Shown: positions 8,984-17,596, counted from the first letter of the stretch. The stretch is DNA of 55,757 bases from Candidatus Bathyarchaeota archaeon (GCA_018652685.1 JABIBQ010000079.1:1-55757); one strand, 5' to 3'. The notes: generated by a model not told the origin, from the sequence alone. A program made the numbers and translations.

Positions 8984-10048
8984 TCAATCAATAGTTGAGA
9001 ACAGTCTCTCATGGGTATTGACGGCCTGATCCCTCTCTTTGAATCCTTCAAGAATCATTATCCCCGTCTTCAGAATACTTCCCTTGACTCCATCCGATCC
9101 CTCAAATGTGCTGCCAAGCTCCCCTTTCACCAATATCTTGAACTCCATCGATTCTAACATGGAATTCACATCTGATAGAGTCAGGTCCATACGCTGATCA
9201 GGGTTGAATATGAACACCCTGCGCCCTTCCCTGCCGCAGACCTCGGTTACTGGATCATAAGCTATAGGTTCAGGCGTCTTGTCCGTCTCTCCGCACACGG
9301 GGCAGTTCTCTGCCTTCCTAAGGTCGATTGTTTCAAAGCTGTAGTCCTCAAGGTCGAGGAACATGAGTTTGTTGGCAAGGTTTGGCTCCTGCCCGATGAT
9401 TATGCTCACCGTTTCAGTGACAACTAGGCTGCCCACGATTCCCAGGATGGCGGGGTGAACGCCAACAGTTGCACATGTGGGCATCTCAGCATCATCCACT
9501 CCCCCCTGGAAGCACTCAAGGCACGCCGTCTTCCCCGGCAGGATCGTTGATACACCTCCGTTGTAAGCTAGGGCGGCACCATGTATGAACGGTATTCCAA
9601 GTTTCTGGCACGCCCTGTTTAGGGAGTACCGGGGGGCCATCATGTCAAGCGAACCGATGACCACATCCGATCCCCTGATGAGCTCCTCAGCGTTGTGGGG
9701 GGTCACCATCATAGGTAATAGATCGATTTCGATGAACGGGTTTAGCCCCCTCAATCGTTGAGCCGCGGCCTCCACCTTGGGTAAGCCAACCTGTGCTACA
9801 CCGTAGAGGTGCTGCCTCTGGAGGTTAGACATCTCAACGATATCGTTGTCAATTAAGCGAAGGGTCCCAATCCCCATCGAGGCGAGTTGTATCACCACAG
9901 GGCTTCCAAGCCCCCCGACACCGACGATGCAGACCGTGGCTCCTTTGAGCTTGCGCTGGGCATCAAAGCCCATGTTCTTCAGCATGATCTGTCTGCTGTA
10001 GTAGTCAACCTCGCTATCTGAGAAATCCTTTATTGAAAACCGGGCCAT
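8984..10048 (-). CDS. E1-like ThiF/MoeB/HesA adenylyltransferase with C-terminal extension
   Basis: 354-aa activating enzyme that adenylates the C-terminal glycine of ubiquitin-like sulfur carriers. The nucleotide loop is GVGGLGSPV (residues about 43-51) followed by DNDIVEMSNLQRQ. Zinc cysteines are CLEC and CPVCG, and PTCATVGV supplies the candidate acceptor cysteine. Residues beyond about 265 form an extra domain of about 90 aa not present in minimal MoeB/ThiF; its role is unknown. The gene lies 15 nt downstream of the small MoaD/ThiS-like gene, its probable substrate. It could serve sulfur transfer or protein modification (sampylation-like). Confidence 0.9.
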   Translation of the reverse strand: MARFSIKDFSDSEVDYYSRQIMLKNMGFDAQRKLKGATVCIVGVGGLGSPVVIQLASMGIGTLRLIDNDIVEMSNLQRQHLYGVAQVGLPKVEAAAQRLRGLNPFIEIDLLPMMVTPHNAEELIRGSDVVIGSLDMMAPRYSLNRACQKLGIPFIHGAALAYNGGVSTILPGKTACLECFQGGVDDAEMPTCATVGVHPAILGIVGSLVVTETVSIIIGQEPNLANKLMFLDLEDYSFETIDLRKAENCPVCGETDKTPEPIAYDPVTEVCGREGRRVFIFNPDQRMDLTLSDVNSMLESMEFKILVKGELGSTFEGSDGVKGSILKTGIMILEGFKERDQAVNTHERLFSTID

Positions 10049-10063
10049 GAGCTCAACCTGTTA

Positions 10064-10339
10064 CTATCCACCACTCACGGCAGGTATTAGGTTTAGCTCT
10101 GTTCCCGGTTCCAGTGCGGCGTCAAGGCTCCCGAGGAACCTGTAATCCCGTCCATCAACACAGATATTGATGAACATCCGCGGATTACCATTGTCATCGA
10201 AAAGCCTTGATCCGAAATCCTCGCCGTGCCTATTGGTGAGGGCGGTCAATGACTGTGACAGCGTGTCCGCCTCAATAATTGTGGCCTTCTCAATCACATT
10301 AGCCAGACCCCCGGTCAAGAAGCCGTTGATCTCTACCAT
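10064..10339 (-). CDS. MoaD/ThiS-like ubiquitin-fold sulfur carrier
   Basis: 91-aa beta-grasp protein ending exactly in Gly-Gly (...AVSGG), the signature of carriers that are adenylated and thiocarboxylated by E1-like enzymes. Internal features are the hydrophobic LGSLDAALEPGTELNLIPAVSGG tail region (about residues 69-91) and the NGNPRMFINICVDG strand pair. The start ATG overlaps the stop of the upstream threonine-synthase-like gene, and the E1-like gene follows. This places the three proteins in one translationally coupled unit. Confidence 0.88.
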   Translation of the reverse strand: MVEINGFLTGGLANVIEKATIIEADTLSQSLTALTNRHGEDFGSRLFDDNGNPRMFINICVDGRDYRFLGSLDAALEPGTELNLIPAVSGG

Positions 10340-11592
10340 TTGCTCTTCTCCTGTTGCTCCTTGAACGAGCCCAGGGTGGGCTTGATGACGGGCGGCGAGA
10401 CCAGCACGTTCTGAATGGTATCCGTTGCCTTGAAGCCGTTCCCAGTTACAGCGCAGACCACCTTCTCGTCAGGTTTGAAGTGGCCGTTCTCGGCCAGTTT
10501 TTTCAGCACCGCTACCGTTACCCCTCCAGCGGGCTCGGTGAACACGCCCTCAGTCTCCGCTACGAGCTTAATGGCGTCAAGTATCTCGTGGTTTGAGACA
10601 TCCTCTGCTGCCCCGCCGGTCTCCCTCAGGTGCTGTAGGACATAGTATCCGTCACCAGGGTCGCCTATAGCCAGACTCTTTGCCACCGTATCAGGGTACT
10701 CGATTGGCAGGACGTCATCCCACCCCGCTTTGAAAGCGTCAACGATGGGCGCGCTGCCCTCACCCTGTGCCCCATAGAGGCGCGTGGGCTTGTCCTCGAT
10801 CAAACCAACCCTCTTGAACTGGTCTAACCCGCGTTTGATGGCGCAGAATAGGGCTCCGCTGCCGAGTGGGATCACGATTGCGTCCGGTGCCTCCCATCCC
10901 AGCTGCTCACAAATCTCGAATACCAGGGTCTTTGATCCTTCTACGTAATAGCTTCTCAGGTTGATGTTCGCGAACGCCCAGCCATACTCCTGTGCCACCT
11001 GTGCGGCGAGCCGGTTTGCCTGGTCATAAGTCCCGTCAACCGCGATTATTCTGGCCCCATAAACCGATGCCTGGAGCACCTTGTTGAGCTCAGTGTTCGA
11101 TGGGATGAAAATGTAGCATGGTAGCCCGGCCTTTGCGGCATGCGCCGCGACGCTGGCTGCAAGGTTTCCCGTTGATGGGCAGCCAACCGCGACGGCACCG
11201 AACTCCACTGCCTTCGATATGGCCACTGATGCTGGCCTGTCCTTGAAGGAGTTGGTGGGGTTTACGGTGTCGTCCTTGATGTATAGGTTATTCAGGCCTA
11301 GGTGCTTTCCAAGGTTCTCCGCCTTGTGCAGGGTCGATAGCCCTGTACCCAAGTCAACTGCGGCCTCAAAATCGTTCAATGGAAGCAACTCCTTGTACCG
11401 CCAGATTGATTTTGGCCGCCGTGAGATATCGTCTCTTGTTATGTGTATGTTATCAAAGTTGTATTCGACTTCAAGTGGGGCGAAACATTTCTCACATGAG
11501 AATATCAGTTTTTGAGGGTACACGGCACCGCATTCGCGACAAACGAGCCCCTTGATGTGATTGTTGAGTATGATTCCTCCTAGTGTACGCAA
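10333..11592 (-). CDS. thrC: threonine synthase family PLP enzyme with N-terminal zinc ribbon
   Basis: About 419-aa fold-type II PLP enzyme. It has an N-terminal zinc ribbon (CRECG...CEKC) followed by the PLP-lysine motif NPTNSFKDRPA and the phosphate-binding SGNLAAS-like loop (PSTGNLAAS). Classically it makes threonine from O-phosphohomoserine. Here it is fused by overlap to a thiocarboxylate carrier and E1 enzyme, which raises the option of a sulfur-accepting replacement reaction (homocysteine or cysteine synthesis, as with mycobacterial CysM-CysO). The start is uncertain: TTG at 11592 is used, and no ATG lies before the zinc ribbon. Confidence 0.85.
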   Translation of the reverse strand: MRTLGGIILNNHIKGLVCRECGAVYPQKLIFSCEKCFAPLEVEYNFDNIHITRDDISRRPKSIWRYKELLPLNDFEAAVDLGTGLSTLHKAENLGKHLGLNNLYIKDDTVNPTNSFKDRPASVAISKAVEFGAVAVGCPSTGNLAASVAAHAAKAGLPCYIFIPSNTELNKVLQASVYGARIIAVDGTYDQANRLAAQVAQEYGWAFANINLRSYYVEGSKTLVFEICEQLGWEAPDAIVIPLGSGALFCAIKRGLDQFKRVGLIEDKPTRLYGAQGEGSAPIVDAFKAGWDDVLPIEYPDTVAKSLAIGDPGDGYYVLQHLRETGGAAEDVSNHEILDAIKLVAETEGVFTEPAGGVTVAVLKKLAENGHFKPDEKVVCAVTGNGFKATDTIQNVLVSPPVIKPTLGSFKEQQEKSKW

Positions 11593-11624
11593 TACGCCTG
11601 TATTCTTATATTAATGGATTTCGG

Positions 11625-11765
11625 CTAATCATATTCGGACAGGAATATATGGCCTTGGGGACCGGCTGGACCCTCTGAACCTGGAACTAGAAGCCCGTAG
11701 GCAAGTCTTGCGACCGCTAAGACGATGACTATTAATGCGATATTCTTTGAATCTATTCCACTCAA
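11625..11765 (-). CDS. small membrane protein with collagen-like tail (putative)
   Basis: 46-aa frame starting at TTG (11765) with GAGG about 9 nt upstream. It has one clear transmembrane segment (residues about 9-28, IALIVIVLAVARLAYGLL) followed by a short GSEGPAGPQG collagen-like stretch. It ends 33 nt before the threonine-synthase-like gene on the same strand. The hydrophobic composition and codon pattern look protein-like, but no family is recognised. Confidence 0.4.
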   Translation of the reverse strand: MSGIDSKNIALIVIVLAVARLAYGLLVPGSEGPAGPQGHIFLSEYD

Positions 11766-11964
11766 TTGTATTCCTCAGTTTCTTCATCACCCCTACAATG
11801 AAGCTTTGAAGATGCTGAGATATCCATTTCTTTGAATAAAGCCGAATATCGTGTTTTCCCTACAGTACGAAATGATCCTTAGTGGTATGTATCTACTGAA
11901 TTCTAGGGTCGGTCCTTGACTCGATAATCTTTTCTGCAATCTGTGTACTGTTCACTTGATTCAT

Positions 11965-12768
11965 ATGGATGCCATTTGGCCTGATGGAAAGAGGTGCGCG
12001 GCCTCGTTTACGTTCGATTTGGATGCGGAGTACGTTTTCTTGGGGACAAACCCCAGTGTTGCGAACATGCCGCGTGTGTTGACCCAGGGGAACTACGTCT
12101 GGAGGTCCGGTATAGTTAATCGGATTCTTGACATGCTTGACGAGTACAGCATCACGTCCACCTGGTACGTTGTGGCGATGAACGCCGTGAACCACCCCGA
12201 GGAGGTGAAGGAGATCATCGACAGGGGACATGATATCGCCACCCATGGTTGGATACACGAGGACATCAGCAAGCTTGACAGGGATGAGGAGAAGGAGAGG
12301 CGGGAAAGGTGCGTCGGGGCCATCAAGGACGCAACGGGCTATACTCCCGTTGGTAACAGAATTGCCGGCGGTGAGCCGAGTCCCAACACCTTTGACATCC
12401 TCAAGGAGATGGGCTTCCTGTACGACAGCAGCCTCAGGGGCAGCGACTTACCATACAGGCTTGAGAACAACCTTATCGAGGTTCCTAGCTACTACGAGAT
12501 GGATGACTTCCACCTTTTCGCTGACTACCCATTCGGTAACTACAAGGCCAGGATGCTGAGCCCCGAAACCGGGTACCAGATATGGACCAACGCATTCAAC
12601 GGCTACTACCGATACGGGCTGTGCTGGACCACAATGTTCCACCCCCAGATCATAGGCAAGCCGGGGAATATGATGCTCCTTGAGCGGATCATCAGGTACG
12701 TTAAGATGAACTCCGATGTGTGGGTGGCCAACGCACGGATGATAGCGGAGCACTGGCGCGACAAATGA
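11965..12768 (+). CDS. polysaccharide deacetylase (NodB-homology) family protein
   Basis: 267-aa CE4-fold hydrolase. Motif 1 is TFDLDAEY (metal Asp), and motif 2 is GHDIATHGWIHEDIS, with the two metal-binding histidines. Motif 3 falls at NRIAGGEPS, and the conserved MFHPQIIGKPGN follows near the C-terminus. It resembles the cytosolic PuuE/HpPgdA-like branch and has no signal peptide. The substrate could be an N-acetylated sugar or an amide such as allantoin. ATG at 11965 is preferred over an in-frame TTG 9 nt earlier. It overlaps the following VOC gene by 4 nt. Confidence 0.88.
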   Translation: MDAIWPDGKRCAASFTFDLDAEYVFLGTNPSVANMPRVLTQGNYVWRSGIVNRILDMLDEYSITSTWYVVAMNAVNHPEEVKEIIDRGHDIATHGWIHEDISKLDRDEEKERRERCVGAIKDATGYTPVGNRIAGGEPSPNTFDILKEMGFLYDSSLRGSDLPYRLENNLIEVPSYYEMDDFHLFADYPFGNYKARMLSPETGYQIWTNAFNGYYRYGLCWTTMFHPQIIGKPGNMMLLERIIRYVKMNSDVWVANARMIAEHWRDK

Positions 12769-13139
12769 GCGGCTTAAAGAAGATCGACGCCGTACTGCAC
12801 AGGGTCAGCGACTTGGACGAGGCAATCAGATTCTACGTTGATGTACTGGGACTCAAACTGGGGTGGAAAGAAGGGGTCATGGCGGGCATGCTTTTTCCCA
12901 GTAACGACTCTGAACTGGTACTTCACACCGATGAGAATATGCCCAACCCGAACGTGAGTTTCCAAGTGGAGAACGTCGAGGCTTTCGTTGAAGAGTACAA
13001 GAGAAAAGGGTACAATGTTCTCGTCGAGCCTTTTGATATCAGGTGCGGCAGGTGCGCTGTATTATCCGATCCTTACGGGAACGACATCGAGGTCATGGAT
13101 CTGGCGAAGTTCGGTGGCGTCCCGAGGTTCGATGCCTGA
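12765..13139 (+). CDS. VOC (glyoxalase/bleomycin-resistance) family protein
   Basis: 124-aa protein with two beta-alpha-beta-beta-beta modules. The first reads VLHRVSDLDEAIRFYVDVLGLKLGW; the second ends in LSDPYGNDIEVMDL, with the conserved metal-ligand Glu. The start ATG overlaps the deacetylase stop (ATGA), so the genes are coupled, and the VOC protein may act on the same substrate. Function is not predictable beyond a metal-dependent lyase, isomerase or dioxygenase fold. Confidence 0.87.
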   Translation: MSGLKKIDAVLHRVSDLDEAIRFYVDVLGLKLGWKEGVMAGMLFPSNDSELVLHTDENMPNPNVSFQVENVEAFVEEYKRKGYNVLVEPFDIRCGRCAVLSDPYGNDIEVMDLAKFGGVPRFDA

Positions 13140-13205
13140 TCCTTTTTCTCGGGGAAAAATTATCTAAAAATATCGATTTGGTGACTATTCACCAGACTGA
13201 TAAAC

Positions 13206-13352
13206 TTACTCAGCGGGCCTCAGGCAGGCTGGCAGGTTGCCGTTCTTTCTGTGGTTAGCCACGCAATCGCAGCATGTTCCCTTCCTGACGCAGTCTGCGG
13301 TGCAGGCGCAGCTCTCTAGATTTCTTGCTTTATTTGGACAGTGTGCTTCCAA
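13206..13352 (-). CDS. 48-aa Cys-rich protein, DUF6485-like
   Basis: Small gene starting at TTG (13352). It holds seven cysteines: CPN near the N-terminus, then SCACTADC, KGTCCDCVANHR, and the ending GNLPACLRPAE. This pattern resembles the DUF6485 family of small archaeal and anaerobic-bacterial proteins (CxC...C...GxCCECVxxHR...LPAC), judged from memory. It is likely a metal- or Fe-S-binding domain. No clear ribosome-binding site is seen; start choice is the first possible codon after an upstream non-coding stretch. Confidence 0.7.
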   Translation of the reverse strand: MEAHCPNKARNLESCACTADCVRKGTCCDCVANHRKNGNLPACLRPAE

Positions 13353-13410
13353 TGTGAATCCCAAAAAATACCTGATCGGTTAAATAAAAAGGTGAGTTTG
13401 GGTGGGGATT

Positions 13411-13881
13411 CTACTCCCGCACCACTATGGTCTCGCTGAGGTGGTTGAACAGTCTCTGTTCCTTGTCCTGGTACATCAGCAGTCCCACGATCACGTCCAG
13501 TGGTAGCAGGAAGGCTTTCCCGATTGCCTGGTATGCGCTTCTACTCATATCGATGGGCTCTCCCTGCAGGTCAGTGACCTTGATCTTCATGATCTTCTTT
13601 CCCAGGCTCTGGCCCGTCGTCCCCTCCGTGTATGTCCAGTACAGAAACATCGCGAGGTTCCTGAAACCCACGTCCACGAACGGGATGTGAGGGCCGATGA
13701 AGTACCCTGGCCAGAACACCGCTCCGACCACGAATCCCACCAGCACCGAGTCTATGATGTAGGCCAGTAACCGTTCACCGGTGCTGGCAAGCTCAAGCTC
13801 GTTAACGTTGATGCCTGCGCCACACCCGGGGCAGTACTCAACGTCTTCCGCTATCTCTTTTCCACATCTTTTACAGTACAT
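13411..13881 (-). CDS. RDD-family membrane protein with N-terminal zinc ribbon
   Basis: 156-aa protein. A zinc ribbon (YCKRCGKEI...YCPGCGA, residues 2-24) precedes an RDD domain with two or three hydrophobic helices: LLAYIIDSVLVGFVVGAVF, the GTTGQSLGKKIMKIKVTD signature, and FLLPLDVIVGLLM. RDD proteins are poorly characterised membrane proteins, some linked to ion transport. The ATG at 13881 starts the zinc ribbon; upstream extension would overlap the neighbour. It follows the 284-aa zinc-ribbon protein by 13 nt, in one operon. Confidence 0.85.
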   Translation of the reverse strand: MYCKRCGKEIAEDVEYCPGCGAGINVNELELASTGERLLAYIIDSVLVGFVVGAVFWPGYFIGPHIPFVDVGFRNLAMFLYWTYTEGTTGQSLGKKIMKIKVTDLQGEPIDMSRSAYQAIGKAFLLPLDVIVGLLMYQDKEQRLFNHLSETIVVRE

Positions 13882-13894
13882 TTTCTTTTTCTCC

Positions 13895-14749
13895 TTAATA
13901 CCTGGGCCTGATAGCCCCGAAGTAGACAACTGCGACGCCGAAGGCCAGGCTAACCAGGCCACCCAGGAACAGTCCTCTGCCGATGGTTCCCAGTATAGGC
14001 ACCCTGACGGACAGTCCTGTCTCCATGTCGACTCCCGCTGATCTGTCCTCGTTCATGATTACAAGCCAGTAGTCGCCGACCTCGGGCTCCCATACCATAG
14101 TTTGCTCGCCGTTCCCGTGTACCTCCTCAACCCAGATGTCTAGGTCGGCAGGGTCGATGGTCAGTTTGTCGCCTGAATGCCTCCTGTATGTGATATATGG
14201 CCTTGAGTTGGGATTCTCCATGTGGAAGTCCGTGATGTAGTCGTACTCCACGTCTCCAAAGTACTCCAGTCCGTCCCTTTCCCTGATTATCCCTATGAAT
14301 ACGGGCTTGTTGTCGTTGCTCTCCGCCTTGATCTTGATCTTAACGAGGTCGCCGATCGTTGGCTCCCAGAGCCAGCCCGGTGGGCCATCAAAGGAGTCGT
14401 ATTCAAGTCCCTCTATGTCCATCGATTTACCGATCAGCACCTGGGTGCCGGTCTCAAAGTCGATGTTATTGACCCCGATGAACCCACCGCCCTGGTTGAA
14501 GATATCGCCAACGCCCATCACGGCGCCGCCTCCAAACAGGATGGGGATTGATATCAGGATCAGGAATCCTCCCAATAGGACGGCAATGACCTGTCCAGCG
14601 CCAAAGCCGCCCTTGTTTGCCTTGACGTAGTTTATCCCGCTCTTGCGAGTCTGATCACCGCAGGCTGGGCAGAAGTCGGCATCCTCGTCGATGACGTTTC
14701 CGCAGCTCTTGCAGTATTGATTATTTATTGTGTTGTTGTTTTCTTCCAT
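13895..14749 (-). CDS. zinc-ribbon membrane protein with beta-rich central domain
   Basis: 284 aa. The N-terminal zinc ribbon (YCKSCGNVI...FCPACGD, residues about 13-34) is followed by a transmembrane helix (about 53-75) and a roughly 160-residue soluble, beta-rich region. A second helix lies close to the C-terminus (about 257-278) with a short basic tail. The final strand block (WEPEVGDYWLVIMNEDRS) has the look of a GOLD/p24-like or carbohydrate-binding beta sandwich, but this is only a resemblance. It pairs with the RDD protein; the shared zinc ribbons suggest they work together at the membrane. No function can be assigned. Confidence 0.75.
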   Translation of the reverse strand: MEENNNTINNQYCKSCGNVIDEDADFCPACGDQTRKSGINYVKANKGGFGAGQVIAVLLGGFLILISIPILFGGGAVMGVGDIFNQGGGFIGVNNIDFETGTQVLIGKSMDIEGLEYDSFDGPPGWLWEPTIGDLVKIKIKAESNDNKPVFIGIIRERDGLEYFGDVEYDYITDFHMENPNSRPYITYRRHSGDKLTIDPADLDIWVEEVHGNGEQTMVWEPEVGDYWLVIMNEDRSAGVDMETGLSVRVPILGTIGRGLFLGGLVSLAFGVAVVYFGAIRPRY

Positions 14750-14878
14750 TTTAATGGTTCACAAGCACAATGCTCAGAAAATTGAATTTAAACAGATTTC
14801 AGTATTATTACCTAATTGGATCATAAACTATGACGAATTATTACACAATGAAATGGGAGTATAAAGGAGTTTTTTGGG

Positions 14879-15721
14879 TCATCTGTAGCCCTTTGGCACA
14901 GGCACCGTCTTCCAGAGCTTGATGAAATCGGAATAGTACTGCGCTCTCTCATCCATCCTCTTGGTGTACTCCTCTGGATCTGCCGCCCTAGGGTCGTTGG
15001 TGCCATAAATGCCGTCTGACGTGAAGTGGTGTGTCGACGGCTCTCTGCTTGCATCCGCTACCTGCTTCGCTATCTCCGACTCCGGGTGGTCCGGGTCCAT
15101 GTACTCCTTGACCTTGGGGTCCACCTTGAGCATGGGCTCCCAGTCGTCTAGCCTCCACATCTCACATAACTCTGGGAAGAGCTTCAGGGCAGCACTGGTC
15201 TCGTTTACTCCGCTGTGGAGGTCGTTGTACTTGACCATCCGCTCCATGATCTTCCTGCCCACTTCCGAGCCTCTCGGTCCCATAGCGTAGTAGCACATCA
15301 CCTGGAACTTGCGCCGAGCAATCTGCATTGCAAGGTTCAGTACGGGCATATTTCCACCGTGGCCGCTGTAGAAGACGAACCGCTTAACTCCATGCTCAGC
15401 CAGTGAGCTAATAGTATCAAGGATGACGCCCAGATATGTTTCCTCACTGAACGTTATCGTGCCTTTGAAGCCCATGTGGTGTGGGCTGTAACCGACCCAG
15501 CTGGGCATGACACATACACTGTTGCTTCTTTTCCCAATTTCTTCGATCATTGACATCGTATCAAGACTGTCCGTGCCCAATGGTAGGTGAGGCCCATGCT
15601 GTTCAATCGCGCCCAGGCCTAGCACTATCACTGGTTCAGGCTCGTTCTCAAGCCAGTCCTCAAATGCTGGACGTGTGAGCTCATGGAGCCAATACCTGTT
15701 GAGTTTACCGTTCTCGCTCAA
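14879..15721 (-). CDS. creatininase-family amidohydrolase
   Basis: 280-aa metal-dependent hydrolase. The family signature GAIEQHGPHLPLGTD supplies metal ligands Glu, His and Asp, followed by the glycine-rich FYSGHGGN and the HSGVNETSAAL block. Members hydrolyse creatinine or formamide-type bonds (FAPy deformylase in riboflavin/F420 synthesis, mycofactocin protease MftE). The archaeal ArfB is a family member, so an F420/riboflavin role is possible. TTG at 15721 is used as the start; the longer frame upstream overlaps the ABC permease and reads as shadow sequence. Confidence 0.85.
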   Translation of the reverse strand: MSENGKLNRYWLHELTRPAFEDWLENEPEPVIVLGLGAIEQHGPHLPLGTDSLDTMSMIEEIGKRSNSVCVMPSWVGYSPHHMGFKGTITFSEETYLGVILDTISSLAEHGVKRFVFYSGHGGNMPVLNLAMQIARRKFQVMCYYAMGPRGSEVGRKIMERMVKYNDLHSGVNETSAALKLFPELCEMWRLDDWEPMLKVDPKVKEYMDPDHPESEIAKQVADASREPSTHHFTSDGIYGTNDPRAADPEEYTKRMDERAQYYSDFIKLWKTVPVPKGYR

Positions 15722-15768
15722 AATAATCAGAGATGAATTGAGAGGCGGAAGATAACAGGTTATCGCTG

Positions 15769-16587
15769 TTACTTTGATTTCGAGAGAATATTTTCTCTCT
15801 GGAACAACCGCAACCCGAACCTGAATATCACAACATCGATGGCCAGTATGAACAGTGCTAGAATTATCATAGCGTTGCTTCCAAGCATAAGGTATCCTGA
15901 TCCTTGCCCAAATAATAGACCGATCACCGGGATTACCAGTAACGCACTTAGCTGCTGTGCCTCCCTGAATCCCTTCACTCTTGACGAGACAATTACAGTC
16001 GTGCCTATCCCCAGAAGGGATATGGCTGGAGATAACACAAAGATCAACACCAGCCATGGAACAGTTGGCAGAATATACTGACCGAAGGTTTCCACGGTCA
16101 GCACATTAACTGTCAGCACATAGAGGATAAACCCAAAGATTGTGACACCCATCCCCGGAATGAAACTCACAAGAATTTTTCCCAGCAATAACTCTGAGTC
16201 AGTGATTGGAGTAGCCAATAATGCTTCAAGGGTATTCCTCTCTTTCTCACCGGCAAAGCTATCCGCAGCAATCACGCTGCTACTCATCAATGGAATGACG
16301 AGGAAGAATGGTGCAAATAAGTAGACAAGCATCATTAACATCACTTGCTCTGGAGGAGTGTATCCCATCAACTGTGTCTGCATTGCTTCTGGAAGGGCTG
16401 CCAACATGTTTTCCACCATGGCATCTTGACCTCCCGGTATGTTTACGTTTTCAGGGTTCATACCGATAGCTGGTAAAAATAACCCGATAACAAGTGGCAG
16501 TATAAGCATGGGCAGGATTACCTCCTTGTTTCTAGAAATCTCCTGAAAGTCCTTTCTGAACACCAGCAGTACCTTATCGAGTCTCAT
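15769..16587 (-). CDS. ABC-2 type transporter permease
   Basis: 272-aa integral membrane protein with about six transmembrane helices and the ABC-2 block SFAGEKERNTLEALLATPITDSELLLGKIL (about residues 110-140). That block is typical of NatB/NosY-like exporters. The start codon overlaps the stop of the ATPase gene by 4 nt. Substrate unknown; sodium or drug export are the usual annotations. Confidence 0.88.
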   Translation of the reverse strand: MRLDKVLLVFRKDFQEISRNKEVILPMLILPLVIGLFLPAIGMNPENVNIPGGQDAMVENMLAALPEAMQTQLMGYTPPEQVMLMMLVYLFAPFFLVIPLMSSSVIAADSFAGEKERNTLEALLATPITDSELLLGKILVSFIPGMGVTIFGFILYVLTVNVLTVETFGQYILPTVPWLVLIFVLSPAISLLGIGTTVIVSSRVKGFREAQQLSALLVIPVIGLLFGQGSGYLMLGSNAMIILALFILAIDVVIFRFGLRLFQRENILSKSK

Positions 16588-17528
16588 TGTTCTTCCTCCA
16601 TAAGTTCAAGGTATGCTTCCTCAAGCGAAGTCTCAATGGGTTTGACATATCGTACACCGACCCCGTACTCAACGAGTGCTCTGACCAGGCTTGGAGTGTC
16701 CTTCTCGCTTCCGAGACTCACTGATAGAAGTTTATCATCCTTATTGGCGGTCAGGTTAACCACTGATGGTAACATTTTCACCATGTCCACTAAGTCCTCG
16801 TCCAACTGGGTCAATCCGACCTGAACCTCCTGTCCGCTGCCAAATCGTTTGCGCAGGTCACCTGGAGTAGCCACTGTTATCGGTCGCCCTTTGTTGATAA
16901 TCAGTACCCTGTCACAGAGCTTCTCTGCGTCCTCTAGCCTGTGGGTGCTGAGGAGTATCGTCTGGTGCTGGTTCTCCGTGAGTTCTTCCATCAAGTCTCT
17001 GATATCCTTACTGGACTTTGGGTCCAGCCCAGAAGTGGGCTCATCCATGTATAGTATCTCCGGGCTGTGAATTAGGGCACGGGCTATCGCCAGTTTCTGT
17101 CGCATACCCTTGCTGTACTGACCAACGTGGTCATCTCGACGGTCCCAGAGCTGGAAAAGGTCCAGTAACTCATGTATCTTGCCGTCTCTAGTTGACTTAT
17201 TCGTTACCCCGTACGCCTTCGCGAAGAATTCCATGTTCTCAAGCGCCGTCAACCTACCGTACAGACTGGGGGATTCCGTTAGAACCCCGATTATCTCTCT
17301 GACCTTGAGGGCGTCCTCGTGGACATCATATCCACCCACAACTGCTCGACCTGAACTTGGTGATAATAGGGCGGAAAGCATTCTGATGGTTGTGGTCTTG
17401 CCGGCACCGTTTGGCCCAAGTAACCCGAATATCTCTCCTTCCTCGACGCTAAAACTGAGATTTTCAACGGCGATGAACCCGTTGAAGGTTCTCACTAGAT
17501 CACAAGCCTCGATGCTTTTCAAAGCCAC
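16584..17528 (-). CDS. ABC transporter ATPase (NatA/CcmA type)
   Basis: 314-aa ATPase. Walker A is GPNGAGKTT (about residue 40), the signature is YSKGMRQKLAIARAL, Walker B is PEILYMDEPTSGLD, and the H-loop is LLSTHRLED. A C-terminal domain of about 90 aa, as in DrrA/NatA exporters, ends the protein. It forms a two-gene exporter with the downstream permease. This pair is more GC-rich than the two other exporters in the window. Confidence 0.92.
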   Translation of the reverse strand: MALKSIEACDLVRTFNGFIAVENLSFSVEEGEIFGLLGPNGAGKTTTIRMLSALLSPSSGRAVVGGYDVHEDALKVREIIGVLTESPSLYGRLTALENMEFFAKAYGVTNKSTRDGKIHELLDLFQLWDRRDDHVGQYSKGMRQKLAIARALIHSPEILYMDEPTSGLDPKSSKDIRDLMEELTENQHQTILLSTHRLEDAEKLCDRVLIINKGRPITVATPGDLRKRFGSGQEVQVGLTQLDEDLVDMVKMLPSVVNLTANKDDKLLSVSLGSEKDTPSLVRALVEYGVGVRYVKPIETSLEEAYLELMEEEQ

Positions 17529-17584
17529 TCCTCCTCGAATCTGATGTGGAGAACCGTATAAATAGAGTGATTTTTGAACATATT

Positions 17585-17593
17585 TTTGTAAAA
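17585..17593 (-). terminator. T-tract after alanine racemase
   Basis: Immediately after the alr stop codon, the minus strand runs into seven consecutive T followed by ACAAAAATA. No hairpin is needed for archaeal RNA polymerase to stop at such tracts. Confidence 0.45.
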
Positions 17594-17596
17594 AAA

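Noticed and set aside
15745-15766. GATAAC-AG-GTTATC palindrome before the creatininase gene as a seventh GTTAT site
   Set aside because: The second GTTAT half at the 15-nt period and the CTAT end are missing.
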